A stretch of DNA of 64,000 bases from Brevibacillus_H sp049846925 (GTDB taxonomy: Bacteria; Bacillota; Bacilli; Brevibacillales; Brevibacillaceae). How positions within the stretch are numbered: position 1 is the first letter of the stretch; each line of letters starts with the position of its first letter. The position numbers and the translations under genes were made by a program. Shown here piece after piece: positions 41,103-50,020 of the stretch. The notes under the pieces were generated by a model that had not been told where the DNA came from, did not search any database, and worked only from the letters and a program-made list of their open reading frames with translations. The stretch covers positions 26,452 to 90,451 of the forward strand of contig NZ_JBNCMT010000024.1 in assembly GCF_049846925.1 (NCBI RefSeq), read 5' to 3'.

Positions 41103-43676
41103 CTACAGACGTGGATCAATTCCAGACTCTTTATTCGTCTCAAAAAGCATATTGGCTACCACTTGCTGATACTCACGATTGTTATCACTGATGGAATGCA
41201 GCGGAAAAGAAAGCATTTGTTTTCCAAGTTTATGTTCATTAATAGACGTTGCCAGCTTTTGACCAATATTTTTTTGAGAAAAGAGACTTTTGAACTTGTG
41301 TGGAAACGTATAATCATAGCCGTAAATGAGACGAAGATACTCTGGATTTCTCACTTTCATCGCAGGAGCCACTCCAACCTTCTCTTCTTCTGGTTTGATA
41401 ACAACACCCTCCATCCCGCGATCCGTCGTAAGCGTCAGATAGAAATCGTTTGCTGTTTCGTAATGATCCGGGTCATCAAAGTCTACTACGATCGACTCAT
41501 CTTCGGAAATCAGTTGGAAGACTTCACTTGTAACCTGCGTTGGAAATTCTTCACGATCATCCTCATGTACTGATTTCAAAAGAGAAAATGGTTTAAATGT
41601 AATATCTCCATCTGCTCCATGCAACTCTACTTGCTGATGATATAGTTGATACGCTTCTTCGTGCAGCGCCAATGAATAAAAACTGTTCATTATTTCATGC
41701 ACGTGCTTATAATTTCCAGTCAGTGCTTCTCCGTACTTCTCTCTCAGTTCCTTTTTGGATAGATGATGTTGATCTTTGGAATACTCGGAGTTACTGTAAG
41801 CATCAAACAGTTGCCCCATCTTTTCTTCAAATCCAGATTGCTTAAGGAACTCAATTTCCTCTGAGATCCCCGAATCGATAACCCGGAACTCCTTTTCGAT
41901 CAATCCTTTACCCAGCGCCATCCACGGTAGTAATTCTCCGTCGAGAATCATCGTTTTCCAGGAACGCTCTTCCATCAAGGGAGAAAATTTTTGATGCAGT
42001 TCCAAGTAAATATTCGAGAGATCCACATTTTTGATTTTGTAGCCATTGCGAGATACAGCAAAGGACTCATCCCACGTCTTATGCAAATAAATCGTACAAC
42101 GAGAACCCATATATTTCGGTTGCAAGGTTACCTTTTTGACGCCTTTTGATTGGAAATAGCGCAAGCCTTTTTCCAAACTCTCCAATTCACCTGTTTCCAC
42201 ATTCTTATCTGCAGGACTTATTGTTCCAGAAATGAAATTGATTTTATTTTGCAAGACGTACTGTAGTTTTTTGCGATCTTCTTCGGTCAGATCATCCAAC
42301 AGAACCCCTTGTGTCCTTTGCTCAAATAGATTGGGTAATTCAATCTTTTCAGCAGATGAACCTTCTACCGATTTGAAAAATACCCGTTGATTCCCAAATG
42401 ACACACTCAGCAGTCGATTGCCATAAACAGCACCTGTATCAATTCCTAGTTTATTTTTCAAACGAATTGCGCTTTTGGAAGCTACATGTCCAAATACATG
42501 ATAAGGATGATTGCCTACCGCTTCATTTAGTAAGAAATTGAGTTGCTCGTGATAATCTTTATCTCGTTCGATCCGGAAATTGCGTTGTTTTTTTAACGAC
42601 ATCGAATCGAGCTTGCCCACATATTTGTTGTGACATGGCGCATGTGTAACATAGAAAGAATTTTTTGAGATTCCAATGTATCTGTAGAACTCGACTGAAT
42701 CCTCCACCAGCTCATAGAACATTTGTTTCAGGTCTTCATTTCCCTCCAACTCAGCGATCGAGGTAAAATGAGTTTGAATCAACTCATCATCGAAATCAGA
42801 TTCTTGTAACTCTCCCTTTAGTAATTTATAAACAAAGTTTTCATGGTTGCCTTTTACCAAGAGGATGTGGTCACGATTTTTATAAATGAAATGGATAGTT
42901 TCTTCTGTTTTATTCCCTTTATCAATCCAGTCTCCCACAAGAATCGCTTTGCGGTTTTTGTCAGGAACGTCAGGAGTCACCTTGTCACCCTCAACCTTGA
43001 ATCCCTGGGCACGGAAGAGTTGTTTTAAGGAATCTACCTCTTCGTGTACGTCTCCTACGATGAAATAATCATTTTCAACGGGTAGTAACGATTTCAGATA
43101 CAAGTCCATGTTGGCGATTTCTACCTGGTACCCCTCCAAAAAGTCTTTTCCTCTCACTCGATGAATATGGCGATACTGACCTTTTTTCAAATTAGCCAAA
43201 ACATCCGTTCGCAAACGGCGCACATCACGGGAGATGATTGCTCTACTTTTGGTTACATCTTGATAGTAATCTTGTGTATTTTTGTAATCGAACAGAATAA
43301 CTTCTACATTGTAGTTATTTCGCTTCGCGATCATACAAATCTGGTTACGGAATTCTTCAGATAATCCCTTCGTATCGACAATGACAAATTCAGCATTAAC
43401 AGGAAAAGACGTTACCACTTCTACCTTCTTTTCTAATAAATCAAATGCTTGAGCACTTGCTTCCATCATGATCTGGTCATGCTTATCGTAGGGCTGGCCC
43501 AATATATCACGACGTATCACATCAGAAGAAATGACTTGCACATTGGTTTTGAAATTTTTCTTCGGATCGCTGAGCGTTAATTGAGGAACAAGAACTTTTT
43601 CCACAAAAGTAGACTTACCACATTCGGTAGGTCCTACAAGAATAAAAATGGTATGTAAAAAGGTTTTAAGTAACAT
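41103..43676 (-). CDS. pnkp: Pnkp, bacterial polynucleotide kinase-phosphatase-ligase for RNA repair
   Basis: 857 residues in three modules. The kinase (1 to about 190) has the P-loop VGPTECGKSTF. The phosphatase (about 200-440) is of the calcineurin type: IVGDVHEEVDSL, LVGDWIDKGNK and VKGNHENF. The C-terminal ligase/adenylyltransferase (about 480-857) has the lysine-nucleotide motif LQPKYMGSRC. The length matches the Clostridium thermocellum enzyme. Pnkp heals and seals RNA cut by ribotoxins, and Hen1 methylates the 3' end before sealing. Its start overlaps the end of the hen1 frame by 11 bases, and AAGGAG lies ten bases upstream. All active-site motifs look intact. Confidence 0.93.
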   Translation of the reverse strand: MLLKTFLHTIFILVGPTECGKSTFVEKVLVPQLTLSDPKKNFKTNVQVISSDVIRRDILGQPYDKHDQIMMEASAQAFDLLEKKVEVVTSFPVNAEFVIVDTKGLSEEFRNQICMIAKRNNYNVEVILFDYKNTQDYYQDVTKSRAIISRDVRRLRTDVLANLKKGQYRHIHRVRGKDFLEGYQVEIANMDLYLKSLLPVENDYFIVGDVHEEVDSLKQLFRAQGFKVEGDKVTPDVPDKNRKAILVGDWIDKGNKTEETIHFIYKNRDHILLVKGNHENFVYKLLKGELQESDFDDELIQTHFTSIAELEGNEDLKQMFYELVEDSVEFYRYIGISKNSFYVTHAPCHNKYVGKLDSMSLKKQRNFRIERDKDYHEQLNFLLNEAVGNHPYHVFGHVASKSAIRLKNKLGIDTGAVYGNRLLSVSFGNQRVFFKSVEGSSAEKIELPNLFEQRTQGVLLDDLTEEDRKKLQYVLQNKINFISGTISPADKNVETGELESLEKGLRYFQSKGVKKVTLQPKYMGSRCTIYLHKTWDESFAVSRNGYKIKNVDLSNIYLELHQKFSPLMEERSWKTMILDGELLPWMALGKGLIEKEFRVIDSGISEEIEFLKQSGFEEKMGQLFDAYSNSEYSKDQHHLSKKELREKYGEALTGNYKHVHEIMNSFYSLALHEEAYQLYHQQVELHGADGDITFKPFSLLKSVHEDDREEFPTQVTSEVFQLISEDESIVVDFDDPDHYETANDFYLTLTTDRGMEGVVIKPEEEKVGVAPAMKVRNPEYLRLIYGYDYTFPHKFKSLFSQKNIGQKLATSINEHKLGKQMLSFPLHSISDNNREYQQVVANMLFETNKESGIDPRL

Positions 43677-44949
43677 GTGCTTCCAACTCCTTGCTTTGCT
43701 TCTGAATGATCACACCTTGGGTCGTCTGTACGCCATCAACGCTGTCACCGATTCCAAAGAAATCACACTGAAATGAAGCGCCAACAATCTCTTTCATCCA
43801 TTGTTGGAATTCAGCCCGGGTCATCTCCCATTTGTGGTCATCATGACGAAAGCCATCCAAGAGATAGTGACGATTAAATTCATAGTTTGGCGTTGTGACA
43901 ATTAACTTATCAAAGTCTACATGTTGGATGATTTTCCGCAGAAAACGAGATGAATCCTCTATCGTCATATGTTCAATTACCTCGGTTATGATGATATCCA
44001 CCGTCTCATCGTTATAGTTTTCAAGGAATTTTTCGATTGAGGTAAACGTGATAATGTTCTCTATTTCTGCTTTATTCGCTTTTTGCTGAACGAGATTTAC
44101 TTTTTCTTCGTTTACATCGATTGCATAATAAAAAAAGTCACCGATATTTTTGGAAAAAGGTATCGCATAGAACCCTTCTCCACAACCAACATCCAGAATC
44201 GATTTGTCAAAGGTGATGAGTGATTTCATTTTGTATCGTCGCTGAATGGCGGTTGTTCCGAATTGCAAACGAATTTGGTTATGATTAGTAGCTTCCAAAT
44301 CCTTTTTATACTTGGCAAACTGATCCCGGCTACTAATGACATTTCTGCCAAACAAATACCGAATAAAGAAAGGTGCATCCAGGCGATTAATCACCTTTAG
44401 ATACTTTTCGATAATATTGTCATTCACGAAAATATGCTCTCTTGCAAAAATTGCGAAGAACAAGCAAAGCAAGCTGGTGTAATTGAGCAAGTCATGAATA
44501 CTACTCTTTGTTTGTATGGTTAACGAATAACTATTGCTTGCTTTTTCTATTACTTCTAAATCAAATTCAGGAAAATTCGTTTGAAAGAAATGAACATATC
44601 GCAGATTTTCAATATTAATTAGTGGAATGAACATCTTATTTTCGAAACCATCCACGTCTTGTTCGCTGCGTTTCTTTAACGGATCATCGAAGAAGGTATT
44701 AATAATGTTTAGAATTGCTAAAGGTGAACGATAACGGGAAGTATTCAGATATTAAAACTCATTCTTTTCTTTTTGATAGGAAACCTCATTGTCCGCATCT
44801 TTGAAGTAGACATTGTATGTATTGGAATCCGAGTACCATCCATGACCGATCCCTTTCCGAATTTCACGTAACATCATGCCGGATGACGGGTTCTTGCGAA
44901 TGATAAACGAGAACGCCGGATTTGCAGATTGTAGTTGGACAATAGCCAT
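43666..44949 (-). pseudogene. hen1: hen1-like RNA 2'-O-methyltransferase gene interrupted by an in-frame stop
   Basis: Read through one stop, this is about 427 residues of bacterial Hen1, which 2'-O-methylates the 3' end of RNA before Pnkp seals it. The N-terminal segment (65 residues, start ATG 44949 after AAAGGAG) ends KNEF and is followed by TAA (44752-44754). The same frame then continues YLNTSRYRSPLAI and runs unbroken to the stop. The C-terminal methyltransferase has the SAM loop ILDVGCGEGFYAI, the metal motif EVIEH and HDDHKWEM. The downstream frame could start at GTG 44655, but no ribosome binding site precedes it. The canonical length is about 460. It may be a pseudogene, a sequencing error or a recoding event. 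Confidence 0.75.
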
Positions 44950-45082
44950 ATCTATCACTCCTTTTATTGCATAAGTAACATGCTGAAACGTTCTGTGGTG
45001 TGAGAATAAGGAAAATTTTGTTTCTTGCTATTATACTTTAGATTACATGCCGTTGCGTACAAATACTGGAATAAATCTGTGA

Positions 45083-45088
45083 TATAAT
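45083..45088 (+). promoter_or_regulatory. extended -10 promoter of the WYL regulator gene
   Basis: TGATATAAT is an extended -10 element (TGnTATAAT) 43 bases before the ATG. No good -35 hexamer lies at 17 bases, which is common for extended -10 promoters. Confidence 0.5.
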
Positions 45089-45130
45089 AATGACCTGCAA
45101 TATGAAATGAAATAACGGGCGGGGAAACAT

Positions 45131-46048
45131 ATGAAATTGGAGCGATTAATCTCTATCGTCTACAAGCTGCTGAACCACGATGTGTTGTCTGCCTCCATGC
45201 TGGCCGAAGAGTTTCAAGTTTCCCAAAGAACCATCTACCGGGATATCGATGCCATCTGTGCTGCGGGAATTCCGGTCATATCGTATCAGGGAACTAATGG
45301 CGGATATGGCATTATGGACGGATACAAAATGGATAAAAGTCTCCTTGGTTCGTACGATGTTGATTCCCTCATCACCGTCCTCCACAGCCTCTCCACCGTG
45401 TTTGAAGACGAGCGTGCGCAAGGAACTATTGAACGATTGAAAACGATTGGAACGGAGCATCAGACTCCAAGTCTAAAGGTGGATTTTGAAACCCGCCGTA
45501 CAGATCCTGAGGCACTTTCTCTTTTGCGCAAGGCCATTACGGAGCGAAATATCGTTCGTTTTGATTACATTAATGGAAAGAATGAACGGACAACCCGTGA
45601 TCTTGAACCGGTGAGGCTTCATTATAAATATGGCATTTGGTACATATTTGGTTATTGCCTAACACGGCAGGATTATCGAGAGTTTCGACTTTCCCGGACG
45701 ATGAATGTACTCCTGACAGAGAAAACCTTTCAGCCGCATCGTGAGGTGCCGAAAAAGGTTGCTTCTTCAAATAGGGGATGGCACGATCAGGTGGAAGATG
45801 TAGTGATCCGAATTGGACCTGAGGCTTTGGCGGAAGCGATGGATCAGTTTCACCAGGTTGAAAAGCAATTTCATACCGATGGAGGTATGACGATGCGCAT
45901 TCCTGTTTTTCAACCATTGGAAGCACGATGGCTTTGGTCAATTCTGCTGAGTTTTGGCAGTGGCGCCGAAGTTCTCGAGCCCCCTGCACTACGAGGCATC
46001 TTAAAGGAACAGCTTCAAAATGCGCTCAAACTTTATGAAGAAGTATGA
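45131..46048 (+). CDS. HTH and WYL domain transcriptional regulator (YafY family)
   Basis: 305 residues. The N-terminal winged helix-turn-helix of the HTH_11 type (MLAEEFQVSQRTIYRDIDA, GGYGIMDGYKM) leads to a WYL ligand-sensing domain (RFDYINGKNERTTRDLEPVRL, IWYIFGYCLTRQDYREFRLSR) and a WCX-like C-terminal extension. These proteins sense small molecules or nucleic acid and regulate adjacent genes. It is divergent from hen1-pnkp and lies upstream of a DinB gene behind a terminator, so it could control either side. GGGCGGGGAAACAT precedes the ATG. Confidence 0.9.
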   Translation: MKLERLISIVYKLLNHDVLSASMLAEEFQVSQRTIYRDIDAICAAGIPVISYQGTNGGYGIMDGYKMDKSLLGSYDVDSLITVLHSLSTVFEDERAQGTIERLKTIGTEHQTPSLKVDFETRRTDPEALSLLRKAITERNIVRFDYINGKNERTTRDLEPVRLHYKYGIWYIFGYCLTRQDYREFRLSRTMNVLLTEKTFQPHREVPKKVASSNRGWHDQVEDVVIRIGPEALAEAMDQFHQVEKQFHTDGGMTMRIPVFQPLEARWLWSILLSFGSGAEVLEPPALRGILKEQLQNALKLYEEV

Positions 46049-46074
46049 CAGACTGTTGTCATACTTCTTTTTTT
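46040..46074 (+). terminator. terminator overlapping the stop of the WYL regulator gene
   Basis: GAAGTATGACA and TGTCATACTTC form an 11-bp stem around GACTGT, followed by seven T. The TGA stop lies inside the left arm. Confidence 0.92.
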
Positions 46075-46130
46075 ATAATGACAACAGAAACAAATTCAAA
46101 TTCATGATAAGTCAAAAGGAGACGATAAGA

Positions 46131-46646
46131 ATGATGAATCATCCAATACAAATGTATAACTATCACACATGGGCCAACCAAACGATTATCGGGAGAATCA
46201 AGGAACTTCCGTCATCTGTGCTGAGTCAAGAAATGAACAGCTCATTTCCCACCATCGCCCATGCCCTTAGCCATATCTACGCTGTTGATAAGACATGGTT
46301 TCTGGTTTTAACAGGCACAGATATGCCAGAAGCGCTGCAAACATGCATGCCTCTCAATGAGCGTATCCTGGATTCTGTGGATGAATACGCAAACTCCTTT
46401 GATGAGTTAGCCGAACAATACAGAGAATGGTTCCGAAGCCAAGCTGATTTGGAGCAAACCATTCTGCTTGACAATCCATACGCCGGAATCCGTCAAACAC
46501 GCTTATCCGAAATTGTGCTGCATCTTGTCAATCACGGGACCTATCACAGGGGCAATATATCAACCATGTTGCGTCAGTTGGGCCATGCATCCACCATGAA
46601 CGACTATGCGCTGTTTTGGTATCAAGAATCTGTGGAATCAATTTAA
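46131..46646 (+). CDS. DinB-family four-helix-bundle protein
   Basis: About 171 residues. The start at 46131 follows AAAGGAGACGATAAGA; a longer frame to 46020 lies within the preceding gene. The conserved metal-binding His residues are visible in TIAHALSHIYAVDKTW and in VLHLVNHGTYHRGNIS. DinB/YfiT-like proteins of Bacillota are thiol-dependent transferases or stress-induced proteins, usually with a bound metal; the substrate here is unknown. It is next to a WYL regulator, which may control it, though a terminator separates the two genes. Confidence 0.85.
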   Translation: MMNHPIQMYNYHTWANQTIIGRIKELPSSVLSQEMNSSFPTIAHALSHIYAVDKTWFLVLTGTDMPEALQTCMPLNERILDSVDEYANSFDELAEQYREWFRSQADLEQTILLDNPYAGIRQTRLSEIVLHLVNHGTYHRGNISTMLRQLGHASTMNDYALFWYQESVESI

Positions 46647-46725
46647 TCGCTGACTTCCTGAAACAATCGTTTTGAAGCCTTGGTTAAGGGCACTGGAGTT
46701 GTTTGGAATTATATCAATTCGTTCT

Positions 46726-46768
46726 AAAAAGGTCGATTTTTCTGAGAACAGAAAGATCGACCTTTTTA
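46726..46768 (+). terminator. terminator of the DinB-family gene
   Basis: AAAAAGGTCGAT and ATCGACCTTTTT form the main stem, extended by TTTTCTG and CAGAAAG around a four-base loop. Both tails are A/T-rich, so it can work in both directions. Confidence 0.9.
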
Positions 46769-46834
46769 CTGTTTGTAAAATTTTTGCCTTTGTTTAGAAT
46801 CTTTAAAAACTTCTTTACCTGCCTCGCCTTTTCG

Positions 46835-47059
46835 TTAATCTAAGTTGATACTATCATAAGCATCTCCCAAAGTCTTAAAGCCATCTTCATACCAATACCA
46901 TGTTGTGCCTTCACCTTTCGTATCTATAAGTCTATTCAACAAGTCTGTAAAAGATCTGGCAATAATCGTACAACTACCTGCTATGGCGTGACAATCCCAA
47001 TGGCTATCATAACATTTACCTAACCTATTCTTATGAAGATCAATTGTAAGATAATCCCC
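46835..47059 (-). pseudogene. C-terminal remnant of a SUKH (SMI1/KNR4-like) immunity gene
   Basis: A 74-residue frame on the minus strand with no start of its own: GDYLTIDLHKNRLGK, CHAIAGSCTIIARSFTDLL and a closing WYWYEDGFKTLGD. This pattern (Gly-Asp-x-Leu-x-Ile-Asp, then an Ala-x-SF-x-x-x-Leu helix) is the C-terminal half of SUKH-type immunity proteins, which protect against polymorphic-toxin nucleases. It is joined, in a different reading frame, directly to the spike fragment at about 47060. The N-terminal half and the toxin it protected against are gone. This frame is not one of the longer ORFs and was found by reading the junction. Confidence 0.7.
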
Positions 47060-47583
47060 TCTAGTCCTAGTTGCAAGTTATCCAGAAAGCTATTGGATTC
47101 CTCTTCCTCGACAACCTCTTCCTCAACTGCTTCTTCGGGCAAATCCTCTACCACAACAGGTGCTTTGTAGGTTCCTTCCATCTTGATCATCGGTGCTTGC
47201 AGATGGGTTTCACCGTCTAGCATCACGCTACTTGTGTCACTGACAAGATAAACTCCTTCCTGCGCAGTAATCTTAATTTTTTTATCCGCTTGCAACTCCA
47301 GATTTTGCTCGGTCGCAACGACAATCGGGAATTCGCTTTGGAACATAATTCCTTGATCCTCATGCAAGGAGAGAAAGACGCTCCCTTCCTTTGCCGTGAA
47401 AGAAAGGTCTTTGCCGCCCATCATCATCTCTTTGCCGAAGTTGGTGCCCCAGTATTTAATGCCTGGGTTGGCGGTTTTGGGAGAGCTTGCTCCCCCTTTT
47501 CGCACCGAGCTGATCGCCGTTGCTTCTTCTTCCTTTTTTGATTTAGGGCATGCTAAAAAGGCCCACTCCTCCTTATCGTTCAA
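47020..47583 (-). pseudogene. fragment of the VgrG-Rhs spike region (deletion derivative)
   Basis: The 187-residue frame from 47583 is a copy of residues about 355-540 of the large VgrG-Rhs protein: EEEATAISSVRKGGASSPKT, the GGKDLSF spike strands, MLDGETHLQAP and the acidic EEAVEEEVVEEEE run. Bases 47256-47466 are identical to 56641-56851 in the main gene. The fragment lacks the whole VgrG N-terminus and the pre-toxin, Rhs and toxin parts. It starts with unrelated residues (MNDKEEWAFLACPK) and ends out of frame in the SUKH remnant. It is almost surely non-functional but shows the path of recombination. Confidence 0.85.
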
Positions 47584-47665
47584 GTTGGAATAAGCCTTTG
47601 AAAGTTAATCAAGTTGATTAGTATTTGTTTCGAGCAATAAATTCACCAAAAGTACTGGTTATTCC

Positions 47666-48154
47666 TTAAGCAAAGTAAGCGATTATTTTCCCGCTTTCTG
47701 GATAACTGCCATCCCAGCCACATGGAAAGCCACCTGCTTTATATATTTTAAAAACTTGCTCATAAAAGTTATTAGTTTGACCGTTTACTGCACGGTTTAT
47801 TGCACAATTTCTTAAATCGACTAAAACATTTTCAAAAAAATCACTGTATGTATCAGTGATTTCTTCTCTTAAACCTCTCTCTACATTCTCTGTTATTTCT
47901 TCCAAACCAGTAGGCCTTTGACTGGTTTCTAACTTGTAAATTTTCCCCTTCACTTTCGCCATTTCAAGTTGTCTTATATCAGACCATGTATATTCATCCT
48001 CTCCATAAACTTCATGGATAGCAAATTTTTTAGCATCATCATGATCTTTAATAATCACTATATCCTGAGGGATCTCTATCTTTAGAATATTTTGCATTGA
48101 ATTTGCAAATTGAATAACTTCTTCTACTAGTTTGGTGTGTACCCCATATTTCAT
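47666..48154 (-). CDS. probable immunity protein for the AHH nuclease cassette
   Basis: 162 residues with mixed helices and a characteristic end: FYEQVFKIYKAGGFPCGWDGSYP followed by GKIIAYFA. The FPCGWxGSYPxxGxIIxY ending is shared with the immunity-like protein at 51618-52109. The ATG overlaps the stop of the AHH toxin frame in an ATGA arrangement, which is typical of toxin-immunity coupling. It should bind and block the nuclease in the cytoplasm. No named Pfam immunity family is claimed. The pairing rests on position, overlap and similarity to the other member. Confidence 0.7.
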   Translation of the reverse strand: MKYGVHTKLVEEVIQFANSMQNILKIEIPQDIVIIKDHDDAKKFAIHEVYGEDEYTWSDIRQLEMAKVKGKIYKLETSQRPTGLEEITENVERGLREEITDTYSDFFENVLVDLRNCAINRAVNGQTNNFYEQVFKIYKAGGFPCGWDGSYPESGKIIAYFA

Positions 48155-49473
48155 AACTTATCAAACCACCTTTCCCATAAATCGATAGTTGCTCCTCCGC
48201 CTCTGTCCCAAACAGGCTTAATTTTATCCTTATTGTTAGCTCTGTCAAGTTTATACTCTTCTAATCCTTTTGACTTGATTTTTTTCAATTCCTGCTGTAG
48301 ATAAACATCTGTCTTATATAGAGGCAGACCTTTTTCTTGGAGTTTTCTAAGCTTTTGTTGCAATTCAAAAACCTGTTTTTCAATCACATCAATATCTTGA
48401 TTTATATCGATTTTATTCAATTTACTTTCAACAAAATCACTATACACAGAATGATATCCCTGGTGACGAGAAGTAGCGCTAACATATTCGTCAGGAATAC
48501 GAAGGAAAAAACCATTGGAAGCATGGTCCATATCCATTCCTATTTTTTGAATTACAGGGTGCTCATTAAATTCAGCAGGAATAATATGCTGTGCCTGATA
48601 AGGAGTTCGCTTGGTTGATCTAGGCAATCCCATTTCCTCAAACATATTCTTACCAAGTTTAGTAGAACTTCCACCTGTAACCTTCCCCGGAGTACCTGGT
48701 ATTAGCCTAGAAGCATTACCCGTCCCCTTACCAATCTTCCCACCTGCACCACTCGCAACGTCTTTTCCTTCTTTTTTAACAATCGCTAGCATAGGCAGAT
48801 TTAGACCATCTGGGGTAGCTACTTGAAGAACTTCAATTCTATAATTCGGGATCTCTTTTACGAAATCCTTTACCTTTATGATCTGCTCTTGCATGGCCTT
48901 TTTGAGCTTCTTTATCGCTTCCATGAGGTCTTTCAGCTTTGATACGATCTTGCTTGCAAGCGTAATGACTCTTCCTTTTTTTATCACACCGGCAACATTT
49001 CCTGTTGCTCTTGCAAGCTGTGCCCCTTTGTCTAAGACCTTCGCAACCTTTTTTGCCTTTTTAGCTGCTTTTGCCGCTTTAATTCCCGCCTTGGCAGCGG
49101 TAGCTCCCCATCCAGCAAAGGGGATCATGGAAGCGAAGGACAATGCGGCACCGAGATAATCGCCTCGTGCCAACGAGATGACACCGTTCGCTAAATCTGC
49201 CACTTCACCTAAACCAGGGATTAACCCAACGATGTCTAATCCTAATTGCAAGTTATCCAGAAAGCTATTGGATTCCTCTTCCTCGACTACCTCTTCCTCC
49301 ACCGCTTCTTCGGGCAGGTCCTCTACCACAACGGGTGCTTTATAGGTTCCTTCCATCTTTATCAATGGTGCTTGCAGATGGGTTTCACCGTCTAGCATCA
49401 CGCTGCTGGTGTCGTACATTGTTAGTCGGCTTCTCTGGCCTGAATAGCTAACTTCTTGAGTTGGTTCCAACAT
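48151..49473 (-). CDS. orphan toxin cassette: pre-toxin region plus AHH nuclease
   Basis: 440 residues. The first 170 copy the main VgrG-Rhs protein from the end of the spike (MLDGETHLQAP, the acidic run, then LDIVGLIPGLGEVADLANG and GAALSFASMIPFAGWGATAA). No Rhs repeats follow. Instead a Lys-rich helix leads to a C-terminal AHH-type HNH nuclease: YQAQHIIPAEFNEHPVIQKIG, DHASNGFFLRIP and RHQGYHSVYSDFVE. The N-terminal start has no ribosome binding site and lies in a terminator, so the cassette is probably silent or awaits recombination. The cognate immunity gene overlaps its stop. Confidence 0.8.
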   Translation of the reverse strand: MLEPTQEVSYSGQRSRLTMYDTSSVMLDGETHLQAPLIKMEGTYKAPVVVEDLPEEAVEEEVVEEEESNSFLDNLQLGLDIVGLIPGLGEVADLANGVISLARGDYLGAALSFASMIPFAGWGATAAKAGIKAAKAAKKAKKVAKVLDKGAQLARATGNVAGVIKKGRVITLASKIVSKLKDLMEAIKKLKKAMQEQIIKVKDFVKEIPNYRIEVLQVATPDGLNLPMLAIVKKEGKDVASGAGGKIGKGTGNASRLIPGTPGKVTGGSSTKLGKNMFEEMGLPRSTKRTPYQAQHIIPAEFNEHPVIQKIGMDMDHASNGFFLRIPDEYVSATSRHQGYHSVYSDFVESKLNKIDINQDIDVIEKQVFELQQKLRKLQEKGLPLYKTDVYLQQELKKIKSKGLEEYKLDRANNKDKIKPVWDRGGGATIDLWERWFDKL

Positions 49474-49508
49474 AAGAAAAAGAGTCTACCGGTCTCAGTA
49501 GACTCTTT
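49474..49508 (-). terminator. terminator downstream of the Imm1-like gene
   Basis: On the minus strand AAAGAGTCTAC pairs with GTAGACTCTTT and is followed by TTCTT. It separates the Imm1-like gene from the orphan toxin cassette and overlaps the cassette's first codons. Confidence 0.85.
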
Positions 49509-49547
49509 CGACATTTTCGGGTGGTGACAGCACTAAGACCTAAATTA

Positions 49548-49979
49548 TTACCAATTACTGTCTTCAGGCATCTCTTCAGAATTGATCCAATTTATTTTAT
49601 CAGTCCTTTCACCAGATAAAAGAAATTCTACAATTGCTATCCAAGCTTTTTCTAATGGTAAAAATAATCCTATCGAAGCGTACCACTCATCAGAACATTC
49701 AACTGTATGTTTTAATGCTAAGGAGTTTTCCAAGGAAAGCCACTCTGCTTTAACTCTTCTATTTTCCATAACAAGGTATTTAAGATAAATTCCATGCTCA
49801 CTGTTTGGAAGAATCAGGAGCGAACGTTGGCTTTTTTCATCATCAAAATAATTAATTGTAGCTGTTCCATTTCCTTGCATCCAAAAATCCGGAAAATTAT
49901 CTATCATATTCAATCGCAAATCGTTGATACTTGGATTCTCGATCATTGACCCATCAGGTGATTCAAAGCTTATTTTCAT
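49548..49979 (-). CDS. Imm1-like orphan immunity protein
   Basis: 143 residues. The closing part (LFLPLEKAWIAIVEFLLSG, then ERTDKINWI) and the mid-segment (SLLILPNSEHGIYLKYLV) resemble Imm1-type immunity proteins, which are small alpha/beta proteins found after polymorphic toxins. ATG 49979 follows GGAGGAAAATGGA. It lies just downstream of a decayed Rhs copy that keeps about 22 residues of an unknown toxin C-terminus, so it may protect against a lost toxin. The family match is moderate, and the protein could belong to another immunity group. Confidence 0.55.
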   Translation of the reverse strand: MKISFESPDGSMIENPSINDLRLNMIDNFPDFWMQGNGTATINYFDDEKSQRSLLILPNSEHGIYLKYLVMENRRVKAEWLSLENSLALKHTVECSDEWYASIGLFLPLEKAWIAIVEFLLSGERTDKINWINSEEMPEDSNW

Positions 49980-50020
49980 TCCATTTTCCTCCGCATATTT
50001 TAAAATTTACACTGTTATTT

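Noticed and set aside
41046..41573. A 175-residue plus-strand frame opposite the end of pnkp
   Set aside because: It is the complement of the Pnkp ligase domain, has no ribosome binding site and shows no recognisable domain.
44752..44754. Selenocysteine or pyrrolysine insertion at the hen1 stop
   Set aside because: The stop is TAA, which is not used for either amino acid, and no stem-loop of that kind was seen.
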